Source of the DNA: Candidatus Poribacteria bacterium
GTDB lineage: Bacteria > Poribacteria > WGA-4E > PCPOR2b
DNA length: 64,000 nt
Direction: 5' to 3'
Assembly (NCBI GenBank): GCA_022822005.1
Contig: JAJECO010000048.1
Span: 52,770-116,769 of the forward strand
Shown: positions 18,180 to 27,282 of the stretch, one piece after another
How positions within the stretch are numbered: the first letter of the stretch is position 1
How the letters are laid out: every line of letters starts with the position of its first letter
Translations under genes and position numbers: made by a program
Notes under the pieces: model-generated
The model's input: the letters and a program-made list of their open reading frames with translations, nothing else
Databases searched by the model: none
What the model was told of the DNA's origin: nothing

Positions 18180-19727
18180 TCATTGGACGTTGACGTAAAG
18201 GAATGGTGGCATTGTTAAAGCAACAACGTCATCCTCGCCGGAGATCTCCTTCGCAACTTCCAGCGCATGATCCAGATTTCTTGCCCAATCCACGCCTAAT
18301 CGCTTGGCAACACAATCATCCTTGGGACCAACCAAAATGACCTTGGATAGATATTTGAGTGCATACGTCGCCCAATACCAGACGGTGAATGGATGAAATC
18401 CGTGATAGGCAAAGTTATTGCGATAGCAGTCTATAAGATAGGGGTCATAGGCATATTGTTCTTGAAATTGCTGCTGCATTTCAAACGGCTTGGTTGTTTC
18501 AACGAGAACTTCGTCGAAGAACTTCTGGTAGGCAACGTGATATTCTTCGTGGAAGACTTCAAAGGTTGGATTCAAAATAATCACGACGCCCCCTTCCTTG
18601 ATCAGTGGTTTATTATAAAACCAGTTAAAAACGTACCCTAATATATCACTGACAACCAGAACAGGGTTAATCCGAGCACCGATAGCATACGGACTCATAT
18701 CGGGCAATCCAAACACCAAAGTGCTGAACTGTTTTGGAACGTCGATCGTCAACTGATTTTTCATTGCTTCAAGGGTTTTGGAGTGCACATCGTCAATGGC
18801 ACCAGCGTTAATCTCAATCGGTTCATAATCCGTTCGGATGCCTTTGAAGATTCTGTATCGCAGTGCTTCCGGAAGCAGCGACAGTGCAGGTGGTGTTAAG
18901 GCTTTTAACATTTTCTCAAAGCCGCTGCATTGCGTATTTGGCTTACCTAACTGCCGAAAACCTGTAGGATAGATCTGATTATTCATGGCAGCTTCAATAA
19001 CCATGATTTTACTGTGATTCTGAATAACTCGGCTCATCCGCTCGATGCAGGCGTGCATGTTTGAGCCCCCAGGTTGCATAACATGTGGACTCTCCGCGGT
19101 CATGTGTGGTGAGTGATGAGGAGAAATTGATTTATACGTCCCCATCCCAACAGCAACTGACTTGTGTCCCCCATTAAGGGGGATCTGGATGGTGTCAACA
19201 TAGATTACCAGATCGCATTCCACAACTTCACGTTCGACTTCGACAATTTCGTCCTCCTCCGTCTTCCCTAGGTCCACGATATTATTGGAATCCTCCGCAT
19301 CAAAGTTTCTCAACTGATACGGATAGAACTCGTTCATAATTTTTTTGCCTAACATATATGCCAACTCGTGTGTCTTCATCTTGCGATGAAGTCCACCGGC
19401 ACAGATGAGCTGTATGTTCTGCTTGTCAACTCCGTAGGAGTAAAGTATGGGCAGCAATGTTTCGAGGATAACCTGTCGCATGTCAGGCTTTTTCGTCATC
19501 GGAAAAGGCTGACAGTTATTATCAAAAGCAATCAGGATTTTGCTATTCCCATTAACGAGTTCCTTTAACGGAGGCATCCCCTGTGGGTTTTCCACCGCCC
19601 TTTTGACGTGTTCTGGAATTGCAGCGCGACTGACCCCAGGTTTTGCCGGTTGTGGGTAGTAGATCTCCGAGTTATCGGGCAATTTTGCATTAATCAGATG
19701 GTTGCCAGAGTAAGTCAAATATTTCAT
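18180..19727 (-). CDS. LarA-like nickel-dependent racemase (DUF2088)
   Basis: 515 residues with the lactate-racemase N-terminal domain. LarA enzymes racemise 2-hydroxy acids by hydride transfer through a nickel-pincer cofactor tethered to a Lys. Seen here: AFDNNCQPFP near the start, AGGLHRKM (substrate His region) and NGGHKSVAVG, which holds the Lys position. Length is about 90 residues more than typical LarA, mostly in the C-terminal half. The cofactor genes larB, larC and larE are not in the window, so the substrate and even the cofactor are uncertain. The 59-base gap to the ClpX-like gene suggests cotranscription. Confidence 0.8.
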   Translation of the reverse strand: MKYLTYSGNHLINAKLPDNSEIYYPQPAKPGVSRAAIPEHVKRAVENPQGMPPLKELVNGNSKILIAFDNNCQPFPMTKKPDMRQVILETLLPILYSYGVDKQNIQLICAGGLHRKMKTHELAYMLGKKIMNEFYPYQLRNFDAEDSNNIVDLGKTEEDEIVEVEREVVECDLVIYVDTIQIPLNGGHKSVAVGMGTYKSISPHHSPHMTAESPHVMQPGGSNMHACIERMSRVIQNHSKIMVIEAAMNNQIYPTGFRQLGKPNTQCSGFEKMLKALTPPALSLLPEALRYRIFKGIRTDYEPIEINAGAIDDVHSKTLEAMKNQLTIDVPKQFSTLVFGLPDMSPYAIGARINPVLVVSDILGYVFNWFYNKPLIKEGGVVIILNPTFEVFHEEYHVAYQKFFDEVLVETTKPFEMQQQFQEQYAYDPYLIDCYRNNFAYHGFHPFTVWYWATYALKYLSKVILVGPKDDCVAKRLGVDWARNLDHALEVAKEISGEDDVVALTMPPFLYVNVQ

Positions 19728-19796
19728 GTGTAGTTTTCCTTTATAGACAGTAAGTATTCAATCTTTAACAAATGTATATTTTAATCAGTTTGGGGG

Positions 19797-19825
19797 TTGA
19801 CTTTAATCAAATTATGTCGTATTAT
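19797..19825 (+). promoter_or_regulatory. Sigma-70-like promoter for the MarR-ferritin gene
   Basis: TTGACT (19797-19802), 17-bp spacer, TATTAT (19820-19825). Just downstream, ATAACG (19824-19829) and CGTTAT (around 19849-19854) form an inverted repeat, and ATTATGTCG / CGACGTAAT flank the whole site, so a dimeric regulator could bind here. The divergent larA-like gene starts 70 bases away, so one operator could serve both. Confidence 0.6.
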
Positions 19826-19893
19826 AACGTATACTATGGAATTATGTTCGTTATGCGACGTAATTTCAAACATCTGAGAGAGATACAGAGAAC

Positions 19894-20760
19894 ATGTCTA
19901 AGTACGCTGAAAATGCGATGTTAATCATGCGCGTGATGCGCCACGCGCAGGCTGCAGTAAAATCACGCTTTGTGCAACAGGTTGTACCTCAGAAACTCAC
20001 GATCGTGCAGTTTAATGCTTTATTGCACCTCCATTGGTATGGCGGTGAGTCCGGCATGACCATCGGAGAACTGGGAGAGCATCTTGGGCTCGCACACAGT
20101 ACCGTTTCTGGCCTTGTTGACCGTCTAGAGCGCGATGGGTGGACTGTTCGCCGTAAATGCGACACAGATCGTCGGCAGAACCGTATACAACTGACGGAAA
20201 AGTCACAGCAGCTTTTTCAGGATCGAGCAGAGGATGCGACTGATTTCTGGCACCAGACGATTGGACAGTTGACTTCTGAAGAACAGGACGAACTGATCAA
20301 GACTCTGGCGCGCTTGAAAGAGGTGATGGAGAAGCCGGTTTGGCCAAGCTACGACCAACTCCACCCTCGTGATCCCGGGCATGTAAAAAAACGTCTGGAA
20401 GCCGAGTTGGACGAATTGGCACATGCAAAATTGACTTCAATTGGTACACGGTTTATTTTGGCACAGATGGCGGAGCAGCAAAATCAACATGAACTCGCCG
20501 CTTATTTAAAGCAGGTGGCGTCGGAAGAGATCCGCCATGCCGACCAGATCTTTGAACTGCTTGGACACGAACAAAGTCTCAAAGCAGCGTTATCTAATCT
20601 GATTCGCCAAGATAGGATTGTGCTCGAAGAAGTCTTAGATCTCGTGGATACGGCACAGATTGCAAATCACAAAAAGAGTTTAGAACTTTTACAGCAAATA
20701 GTTCAAGATAATAAGAGATACAAACGCTGGTTTTCTAATATGTTCAAACAGATCGATTAA
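19894..20760 (+). CDS. MarR-family regulator fused to a ferritin-like domain
   Basis: 288 residues in two parts. Residues 1-148 are a MarR winged helix: LTIVQFNALLHL, the recognition part LGLAHSTVSGLVDRLERDGW and the wing RRKCDTDRRQNRIQLT. Residues 165-288 look like a rubrerythrin/ferritin-like four-helix bundle, with ELDELAHAKL, then SEEIRHA (Glu-x-x-His at 212-215) and a second pair of helices with EEVLDL and IANHK. A diiron site would make this an iron or oxygen/peroxide sensor directly tied to DNA binding; that is inference. MarR proteins usually bind their own promoter, and inverted repeats lie there. Confidence 0.8.
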   Translation: MSKYAENAMLIMRVMRHAQAAVKSRFVQQVVPQKLTIVQFNALLHLHWYGGESGMTIGELGEHLGLAHSTVSGLVDRLERDGWTVRRKCDTDRRQNRIQLTEKSQQLFQDRAEDATDFWHQTIGQLTSEEQDELIKTLARLKEVMEKPVWPSYDQLHPRDPGHVKKRLEAELDELAHAKLTSIGTRFILAQMAEQQNQHELAAYLKQVASEEIRHADQIFELLGHEQSLKAALSNLIRQDRIVLEEVLDLVDTAQIANHKKSLELLQQIVQDNKRYKRWFSNMFKQID

Positions 20761-20805
20761 TCGGTATCAGACTACCCCTTCAGTCTAGTAATGCTCAAAA
20801 CTTAG

Positions 20806-20833
20806 TTATCAATCAACCGTTCACGATTGATAA
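20806..20833. promoter_or_regulatory. Perfect 9-bp inverted repeat before the sigma factor gene
   Basis: TTATCAATC (20806-20814) and GATTGATAA (20825-20833) flank a 10-base loop. No T-tract follows, so an operator for the sigma factor gene is likelier than a terminator for the MarR gene. Confidence 0.5.
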
Positions 20834-20872
20834 TTAAATGCGCCGATCTTGGCATAATTCCCAAAGAGATAT

Positions 20873-21520
20873 ATGTCAACTGTGGCATCTTTTGTGGAAG
20901 GCAAAATGCAAGAAGAAGATTATAAGAAAATATTACCACGATGTATCCAAGCGTTTCCGGATGACGCAAAGCTGATTGAGCAGTTTCAACAGGGAGATAA
21001 ATCGGTTTTCGATGAATTGGTGGTGCGCTACCATGACCGTACCTACCGACTCGCTCAACGTTTTGTTCCGAATTCCGAAGATGCCCTCGATATTACTCAG
21101 GATGCTTTTATCAGAGCCTATCAGGGACTTTCAGATTTTAAGAGAAAGTCTCAGTTTTATAGCTGGCTTTATCGTATCACAGTCAATCTTTGCATTGATT
21201 TCTTGCGTAAGAACGCCCGGCGTGAAACAGTGAATTATGCGCTGGAATCCGATGACCTGCCGATGATGAACATCCCGGATGTCAACCTGAGACCTCCAAC
21301 GCAAGCGGTTGAAGACAAAGAGCTATTGACCTATCTTCGCAGGGCAATTATGCAATTGGCTCCTAAACAGCGTGAAATTTTCATCCTTCGCCACTGGGAA
21401 GGCCTTTCGCTCAAAGAAATTGCTAATACTTTGGGGCGCTCGAGCGGTACTGTGAAAGCACATCTCTTCCACGCACATCGGAATTTGAGAAAATTGCTTC
21501 GCCATTATCTTCAAGCATAA
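20873..21520 (+). CDS. ECF-type RNA polymerase sigma factor
   Basis: A 215-residue sigma-70 family member with only regions 2 and 4, the extracytoplasmic-function layout. Region 2 is recognisable as DALDITQDAFIRAYQGL and FYSWLYRITVNLCIDFLR; region 4 as LAPKQREIFILRHWEGLSLKEIA and SSGTVKAHLFHA. The N-terminal 30 residues before region 2 are somewhat longer than usual. No anti-sigma factor follows: the next 470 bases have no gene. The upstream gene is the MarR-ferritin fusion on the same strand, which hints at a shared stress response but does not prove it. Confidence 0.92.
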   Translation: MSTVASFVEGKMQEEDYKKILPRCIQAFPDDAKLIEQFQQGDKSVFDELVVRYHDRTYRLAQRFVPNSEDALDITQDAFIRAYQGLSDFKRKSQFYSWLYRITVNLCIDFLRKNARRETVNYALESDDLPMMNIPDVNLRPPTQAVEDKELLTYLRRAIMQLAPKQREIFILRHWEGLSLKEIANTLGRSSGTVKAHLFHAHRNLRKLLRHYLQA

Positions 21521-21767
21521 CCTATTCGACAGTGTGAGAATTATCAAATTGGATCGGTAAGAACTACGGATCACCTCTGTTTTAGATTCAAGCACTTTAC
21601 TTGTCATGCTCGATTGTTTCGCCTGTATCATCCCTCCTTTAACCTATCCTGCTTCTGGATTAATAGATACCACTCCATCAGCATATTCATTTCGTTTTAA
21701 CAGCCTCTAAGCATCCTTAACAGATCCCTAGATAATCAAATAGGATCCCACAAATACCCTCATTGCG

Positions 21768-21779
21768 CCGATTTATCGG
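21768..21779. repeat. Small hairpin repeat in the gap after the sigma factor gene
   Basis: CCGAT-TT-ATCGG is a perfect short hairpin sharing its core with those at 4579-4606 and 63891-63906. The gap 21521-21994 also has AAGATCGA ... TCGATCTT (8-bp arms, about 21799-21831). No gene is seen in the gap. Confidence 0.4.
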
Positions 21780-21922
21780 GTGCTAATCGAGCAGTTTTAA
21801 GATCGATCAGTATGTATCGGATTTCGATCTTGTAGGGACGATGCAAGCATATCAAAAAGAAGACCGTGTGTCAAGATGAAAAATCTGCTTTACTCCTTAA
21901 ACTCCCCACACAGTTTTTTCAG

Positions 21923-21951
21923 TTGACCCCATCAGGCGAGTGATGTATCAT
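21923..21951 (+). promoter_or_regulatory. Sigma-70-like promoter for gnd
   Basis: TTGACC (21923-21928), 17-bp spacer, TATCAT (21946-21951), 43 bases before the gnd start codon. Confidence 0.65.
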
Positions 21952-21994
21952 ATCCGAATCACTTGATGTTGCTTATTTACAGGAGGAGCCAAAG

Positions 21995-23461
21995 ATGGCA
22001 AAAGCTGACATTGGGCTCATTGGATTAGCCGTGATGGGCGAAAATTTAACTCTCAATATGGAGGGTCAAGGGTTTCGGGTCTCGGTATTCAATCGGACGG
22101 TCTCAAAGGTGGATGATTTCATCGCAGGAGGGGCAAAAGGTAAGAATGTTGTTGGAACACACTCAATTGAAGAATTCATTAATTCGCTGAGTACACCCAG
22201 GAAAATGATCTTGATGGTGCAGGCTGGTGCCGCGGTTGACGCATGTATCAACGAATTAACACCACATCTCTCAGAAGGCGATCTGATTATTGATGGAGGC
22301 AACTCGAATTTCCAAGATACTATCCGCCGTAGCAAGGATCTCACAGCTAAGGGAATAAGGTTTATGGGAACCGGAATATCGGGCGGTGAGGAAGGTGCTC
22401 GATATGGTCCTGCGATGATGCCCGGTGGTGCCCCTGAAGCTTATGCGCTTGTTGAACCTATTTTCACAAAAATTGCAGCCCAAGTCGATGGCGCTCCGTG
22501 TGTATCTCACATCGGTCCTGACGGCGCAGGACACTATGTCAAAATGGTGCATAACGGCATTGAATACGGAGACATGCAGATCATCTGTGAAGCATACGCC
22601 CTGATGAAACAGGTCCTCGGCATGACCGCCGAAGAAATGTATCAAACTTTCAAGAAATGGAATGAAGGTGAACTGGATTCATATCTAATCGAGATTACGG
22701 CGGACATCTTTACACAGACGGATAAATCGGGCGTACCTCTCGTGGAAGTTATCCTCGATGCTGCGGGCCAAAAGGGAACGGGAAAATGGACAAGTATTTC
22801 TGCCCTCGATACCGGCATTGCTGCTCCAACCATCGCAGAGGCGGTCTTCGCACGTTGTATCTCGGCGGTTAAGGACGAGCGGGTCAAAGCCTCGAAAATT
22901 ATCCGTGGTCCCAGTGGGCAGTATCAAGGTGACAAATCGGCATTATTAGAGGCTATCCACGATGCTATGTATGCCTCCAAAATCTGCTCCTACGCTCAAG
23001 GATTTGCGTTGATGCGAGAAGCGAGCAGCGAGTATAATTGGGATCTGGATCTTGGAACAATCGCTCTCGGTTGGCGCGGTGGGTGTATCATTCGCGCCCG
23101 TTTTCTTCATCGTATCGCCGATGCTTATGAGAATGATCCTAACTTGCCGAATCTGTTACTTGATCCCTACTTCCTTGAGGTTATTGAAAGGACTCAGGAC
23201 AATTGGCGTCATGTGGTCGCAACTGCTATGCAGCTTGGTATTCCAATACCTGCATGTAGCTCAGCATTAGCTTATTTCGATAGTTATCGCAGCGCTCGTG
23301 TATCCGCCAACCTCATCCAAGCGCAACGGGATTACTTTGGCGCGCACACATACAACCGAATTGATGCCGATGGTGAGACAGTTGTGGGGGCGGATGGGCA
23401 GCCGACCGTCTTTCACACGGAATGGATGGTGGAAGGCAGACCAGAAGTCGTTGTTGAATAA
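21995..23461 (+). CDS. gnd: 6-phosphogluconate dehydrogenase, decarboxylating
   Basis: Oxidises 6-phosphogluconate to ribulose 5-phosphate and CO2 with NADP+ in the pentose phosphate pathway. 488 residues, full length. The nucleotide loop reads GLAVMGENL, followed by the substrate site [19 protein letters not shown] and [14 protein letters not shown] with its catalytic Lys and Asn. The C-terminal helical part ([19 protein letters not shown] and [14 protein letters not shown]) is typical. Strong Shine-Dalgarno AGGAGG precedes the ATG. The HAD gene follows on the same strand after a hairpin. Confidence 0.97.
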   Translation: MAKADIGLIGLAVMGENLTLNMEGQGFRVSVFNRTVSKVDDFIAGGAKGKNVVGTHSIEEFINSLSTPRKMILMVQAGAAVDACINELTPHLSEGDLIIDGGNSNFQDTIRRSKDLTAKGIRFMGTGISGGEEGARYGPAMMPGGAPEAYALVEPIFTKIAAQVDGAPCVSHIGPDGAGHYVKMVHNGIEYGDMQIICEAYALMKQVLGMTAEEMYQTFKKWNEGELDSYLIEITADIFTQTDKSGVPLVEVILDAAGQKGTGKWTSISALDTGIAAPTIAEAVFARCISAVKDERVKASKIIRGPSGQYQGDKSALLEAIHDAMYASKICSYAQGFALMREASSEYNWDLDLGTIALGWRGGCIIRARFLHRIADAYENDPNLPNLLLDPYFLEVIERTQDNWRHVVATAMQLGIPIPACSSALAYFDSYRSARVSANLIQAQRDYFGAHTYNRIDADGETVVGADGQPTVFHTEWMVEGRPEVVVE

Positions 23462-23470
23462 AATAGGATC

Positions 23471-23506
23471 CAGGGATTCATGAGTAAAATTAAACTCATG
23501 TCCCTG
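23471..23506 (+). other. Hairpin between gnd and the HAD gene
   Basis: CAGGGA pairs with TCCCTG and CATGAGT with ACTCATG, separated by a 2-base bulge. No T-run follows, so it may protect the gnd mRNA end or be a weak terminator. Confidence 0.4.
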
Positions 23507-23530
23507 CCCGACTTGAAGGGAGAGAATTGA

Positions 23531-24427
23531 ATGGCTCAAGATGCAGCGGCAGCATTAAAGAACTTTCAACCGAAGCATAACTATTTTGTCGGAATTGATT
23601 CGGACGGCTGTGCGTTCAATTCGATGGAAGTTAAGCACAACGACTGCTTCAGCGTCAACTTGATTAAACACTTCGGGCTTCCCGCTGTTTCGAGGCAAGT
23701 TCATCAAGCGTGGGATTTTGTGAATCTTTACTCCCAAACGCGCGGTTGTAATCGGTTCAAAGCAATCCTCCTTGTTTGCGATTTTCTTAAGGAAATGCCG
23801 AAAGTTCAAAGGGCAGGTGTTTCAGTTCCAGATTTTCCATATCTTAGGGAATGGGCAGAGACAGAAACTAAACTCGGTAATCCGACACTGAAAGCGGTGA
23901 TCGAAAATACCACGGGGGCACAGCGGGAGGAGTTGAGCCGAGTCCTTGAGTGGAGCCTTGCGGTAAATGAAACCATCTCTGAGATCGTCCACAACTTACC
24001 TCCCTTCCCCGGTGTGCGTGAGACACTGCAAAGCCTACAGGGGCGCGCTGATACGATTGTGGTTTCAGCAACTCCCAACGAGGCACTCGAACGGGAGTGG
24101 GCTGAACACAATATCGATCAATATGTTGCGGTAATTGCAGGACAGGAGATGGGGTCAAAGACGGAACATCTCACGCTGACGGCAAAAGGGCAGTATCCAT
24201 CGCATCACATCCTGATGATAGGAGACGCTCCCGGCGACCTGAAGGCTGCTCGAGATGTTGGCGCGCTCTTTTTCCCCGTTAATCCTGGATACGAGGAGGA
24301 ATCGTGGGAACGTCTCGTGGACGTAGGCATGGATAAATTCTTTAACAACGAATATGCTGGAACGTATGAGACCGAGTTGATTGAGGAGTTTGAAGCGTTA
24401 TTACCTGAAAGACCACCGTGGGGATAA
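23531..24427 (+). CDS. HAD-superfamily hydrolase
   Basis: 298 residues with the HAD motifs in order: motif I DSDGCAF near residue 25 (nucleophile Asp and acid Asp two apart), a helical cap, motif II VVVSATPN, and motif IV MIGDAPGDLKAA. The cap region between about 50 and 165 is larger than in small phosphatases. The natural substrate is unknown; a sugar or sugar-acid phosphate is plausible because 6-phosphogluconate dehydrogenase and a 2-hydroxyacid dehydrogenase flank it. Shine-Dalgarno AAGGGAGA lies just before the ATG. It is followed by a clear terminator-like hairpin. Confidence 0.85.
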   Translation: MAQDAAAALKNFQPKHNYFVGIDSDGCAFNSMEVKHNDCFSVNLIKHFGLPAVSRQVHQAWDFVNLYSQTRGCNRFKAILLVCDFLKEMPKVQRAGVSVPDFPYLREWAETETKLGNPTLKAVIENTTGAQREELSRVLEWSLAVNETISEIVHNLPPFPGVRETLQSLQGRADTIVVSATPNEALEREWAEHNIDQYVAVIAGQEMGSKTEHLTLTAKGQYPSHHILMIGDAPGDLKAARDVGALFFPVNPGYEEESWERLVDVGMDKFFNNEYAGTYETELIEEFEALLPERPPWG

Positions 24428-24455
24428 AGTAGTAATAAAGCAGAAAGAAAATGTC

Positions 24456-24500
24456 GGGAAATGGGAAATTGCCCTTTTCCCTATTTTATTGGTTTTTTGA
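24456..24500 (+). terminator. Probable intrinsic terminator after the HAD gene
   Basis: GGGAAATGGG (24456-24465) pairs with CCCTTTTCCC (24472-24481) with one mismatch, followed by a T-rich stretch ending in TTTTTT at about 24493-24498. Confidence 0.6.
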
Positions 24501-24520
24501 TTCTTGAATGGAGGCAATAT

Positions 24521-25468
24521 ATGAAAATTTTGGTACAAAGACCAAATTCAAATGAAGAACTGAATCAAATTATCCGGGATGCTGCGGGTGAGGAAAATAC
24601 TGTTGTATTTGCAAACTCTGAAGAAGAGTATGTTAGAGAAGCTGCGGACGCAGAAATCCTTTTTGGCGGTTGTAGCGAAGAATTGTTCAAGCAGATGCCG
24701 AAACTGAAGTGGATTCAGTCCTCTAGCGCAGGGATGGATAGCACACTGCATCCTGCACTTATAAATAGTGATGTTATTTTAACGAATGCAGCAGGGTTGT
24801 ATGGCTCTCACGTCGCAGATCAAGGTTTCGCCCTGCTACTTGCGATCGCAAGGGGCATCGACCAATTCACTCGGAATCAGGACCAGCGTAAATGGGGCGG
24901 TGGCAGACCGATGATCGAGCTTGGCGGCTTCACGATCGGCATTGTTGGTATGGGCGGAATTGGTCAACATATGGCAAGACGCGCTAAAGGTTTTGAGATG
25001 TATGTCCTCTCCGTTGATGCTTACCGCACAGATAAGCCCGATGTGGTTGACGAACTGATGCCAATTGATCAACTACCAGATCTTATGAGTCGCTCCGACG
25101 TGGTGATGATTGCGTGTCCCCTCACAGATGAGACACGAGGCCTAATTAACGCTGAAAATCTCGCTCTAATGAAGCCGAGTGCTTATTTCATCAATGTTGC
25201 TCGCGGTCCAATTGTTGATGAACCTGCCCTCATTGAAGTTCTCAAACAGGGAAAGATTGCTGCCGCAGGGTTGGATGTCACCGAAATTGAACCGCTTCCG
25301 CAGGATAGCCCTTTGTGGGACATGGAAAACGTGATCCTCACACCACATGCGGCTGGAGGGTCACAGCACCGCCCACGTCGTACTATTGAGTTTTTCTGCG
25401 ATAATATCAGGCGGTATAAAACGGGCGAACCACTACAGAATGTGGTCAGGAAGACACTCGGATTTTAG
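24521..25468 (+). CDS. D-2-hydroxyacid dehydrogenase (NAD-dependent)
   Basis: 315 residues of the D-isomer-specific 2-hydroxyacid dehydrogenase family. The Rossmann loop is GIVGMGGIGQHMA, with catalytic Arg in NVARGPIVDE, Glu in LDVTEIEPLP and His in TPHAAGG. The exact substrate (glycerate, phosphoglycerate, hydroxypyruvate, lactate) cannot be read from the sequence; the short chain lacks the ACT extension of SerA. An upstream in-frame ATG at 24461 is inside the terminator hairpin; the ATG at 24521 has GGAGG at the right distance and is preferred. Confidence 0.88.
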   Translation: MKILVQRPNSNEELNQIIRDAAGEENTVVFANSEEEYVREAADAEILFGGCSEELFKQMPKLKWIQSSSAGMDSTLHPALINSDVILTNAAGLYGSHVADQGFALLLAIARGIDQFTRNQDQRKWGGGRPMIELGGFTIGIVGMGGIGQHMARRAKGFEMYVLSVDAYRTDKPDVVDELMPIDQLPDLMSRSDVVMIACPLTDETRGLINAENLALMKPSAYFINVARGPIVDEPALIEVLKQGKIAAAGLDVTEIEPLPQDSPLWDMENVILTPHAAGGSQHRPRRTIEFFCDNIRRYKTGEPLQNVVRKTLGF

Positions 25469-25484
25469 GAAATCTTAAGGAGTT

Positions 25485-25507
25485 GGGATAAACAGTCCCT
25501 TTTTTTT
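25485..25507 (+). terminator. Weak intrinsic terminator
   Basis: A short GGGA ... TCCC stem (25485-25499) runs directly into eight T residues (25500-25507), after the dehydrogenase gene. Confidence 0.5.
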
Positions 25508-25561
25508 AGCACAAAAACGTTACTCGCCATTCACTAAGTTCAATTGATAGAGATATGACTC

Positions 25562-26305
25562 ATGTCCCAAGCGAAAAATGAATATGACGACATTGCTGAA
25601 GCCTATAGGGACTCCAAACAGTTATCATTTCGGAAGTATCTTGAAGAATATTCTCTTTTTGAAATGCTAGGGAAGGTTCGAGGGAAAAGCGTCTTAGACT
25701 TGGCTTGTGGTGAGGGATTTTACACTCGGAAGATTAAGCGGGCAGGGGCTGCTGAAGTTACAGGTGTTGATATCTCCGCTGAAATGATCCGATTGGCAGA
25801 AGAGGAAGAAAGAACTCACCCTTTAGGGTGTAAATACTTAAATAGAGATGTGACAGAAATGGAGATAGCTGAATCGGTTGACGTGGTTGTGGCAATGTAC
25901 CTCTTGAATTACGCTAAAACGAAAGAAGAACTCCTTCGCTTTTGCCAAGTCAGCTATAATGTACTACGCTCGGAAGGGCGATTTGTTGGGGTTAATGACA
26001 ACGTTCGGAATCCTCCCAACGGCACGGTCTCTTTTGCCAAATATGGATTTGAAAAAGAGTGCGCCACCCCTCCCAAGGAAGGAGATGTAATCTTATATAA
26101 ACTTGTCAATGAAGACGGGAAGCAGTTTGAGTTCAAGAATTTTTACCTCGCGCAAGAGACCTATCAATGGGCTTTTCAAGAGGCAGGGTTCGCCGATTTT
26201 AAATGGGTAGATCTCCATCTAGCACCCATTCAGCAGGACAACTTATTTTGGGATGAGTTCCTATCCAACCCTCCGCTAATCGGTCTTATGGCATTTAAAC
26301 GCTAA
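25562..26305 (+). CDS. Class I SAM-dependent methyltransferase
   Basis: 247 residues with the class I Rossmann core: motif I VLDLACGEGFYTRKI (about 40-55), the acidic end of strand 2 GVDISAEMI, and a motif near DVVVAMYLLNYAKT. Substrate is unknown. The C-terminal half has many aromatic residues (FKNFYLAQETYQWAF) that could line a small-molecule pocket. Stands alone between a terminator and the PhyH gene. The ATG at 25562 is preceded by a weak AGAGATATG region. Confidence 0.82.
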   Translation: MSQAKNEYDDIAEAYRDSKQLSFRKYLEEYSLFEMLGKVRGKSVLDLACGEGFYTRKIKRAGAAEVTGVDISAEMIRLAEEEERTHPLGCKYLNRDVTEMEIAESVDVVVAMYLLNYAKTKEELLRFCQVSYNVLRSEGRFVGVNDNVRNPPNGTVSFAKYGFEKECATPPKEGDVILYKLVNEDGKQFEFKNFYLAQETYQWAFQEAGFADFKWVDLHLAPIQQDNLFWDEFLSNPPLIGLMAFKR

Positions 26306-26455
26306 ATCATCACTCATAGAGAAGAACGAAATCCCGATGGTTTGGACTTCCACTGGTGAGTCTCTGAGGGGAAATGAGAACAGCCTGAGCCATGAAGAAC
26401 GGTCCCATACAACATCACTTAATATTGGCAAGCTGTAGGAAAGGAGTTGTGTGCC

Positions 26456-27235
26456 GTGGCATTGGCATCAGCGCAATCTGAATTTTTCAATTTGTTCGGT
26501 TATCTCTATCTTCCCAACCTACTAACGGCAGAGATCGAATGGATGACCGAGGAACATCGAGCGATCTTTGACAAGAAGGGCATGGTGCACGATGGGACAA
26601 AGCGATCCCAGATTGTTCCCTTCATCGACCAAAGTGAGCGTCTCTGCACCCTTCTGGATCACCCAAAAGTACTTGAGGTGATTGAATCGCTGTTAGGAAA
26701 AGATTTTAACTATGTAGGTGGCGATGGAAACTATTACAGTGGAGATACCAGTTGGCATTCCGATGGAGCACACCGGGTTGGCCTCTACGCCAAATTCCAC
26801 CTCTACCTTGATCCACTTACACGCGAGACAGGATGCATTCGCGTCGTACCGGGAAGCCACCTGTTCGGGGAATGGCGGGAGCGTATTGAGGGAGTGCGTA
26901 ACTCAAACGAAGCATTGGGTATCGATGGGAGCGATGTTCCGTGCGTCGCGGTCGAAACCGAACCGGGTGACGTTGTCGTCTTCAACCATAATATTTACCA
27001 CGCATCATTCGGTGGCGGGCGTAGCCGTCGCCATTTTGACCTCAACGTGGCAAGCCGAGCAAAAACAGACACCGAGATTGCTGAACTCGACGGTTACCTC
27101 CAGCGGGATGGGAAGCCGCGATACTACCCAAGATCGCATAGTGTTCACTCCGAGGTCATGCGCCAGACCGCTTCGGCTGAAAGAATGTACCATTTGGAGC
27201 AGGTCATCGAACGGGAAAGATATCTAACGCAGTAG
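26456..27235 (+). CDS. Phytanoyl-CoA dioxygenase family protein
   Basis: 259-residue Fe(II)/2-oxoglutarate oxygenase of the PhyH type. The metal-binding triad is visible as HSD in TSWHSDGAHR and a distal His in VVFNHNIYHASFGG, with Arg (GGGRSRRHFDLN) for 2-oxoglutarate. Substrates of this large family range from lipids to natural products; none can be named here. The GTG at 26456 is chosen because AAGGAG is at 26441-26446; the TTG at 26447 is too close to it. A second PhyH gene is at 42147. The lipoprotein at 27283 follows on the same strand. Confidence 0.88.
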   Translation: MALASAQSEFFNLFGYLYLPNLLTAEIEWMTEEHRAIFDKKGMVHDGTKRSQIVPFIDQSERLCTLLDHPKVLEVIESLLGKDFNYVGGDGNYYSGDTSWHSDGAHRVGLYAKFHLYLDPLTRETGCIRVVPGSHLFGEWRERIEGVRNSNEALGIDGSDVPCVAVETEPGDVVVFNHNIYHASFGGGRSRRHFDLNVASRAKTDTEIAELDGYLQRDGKPRYYPRSHSVHSEVMRQTASAERMYHLEQVIERERYLTQ

Positions 27236-27282
27236 ACTTAGCAGTAAAAATATTGAAACCATTTAATATAGGGGAGCCAATA

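Noticed and set aside
17359..18198. 279-codon plus-strand frame opposite the ClpX-like gene
   Set aside because: It is the antisense shadow of a gene with clear AAA+ motifs, and its own product is Cys/His-rich without any family pattern.
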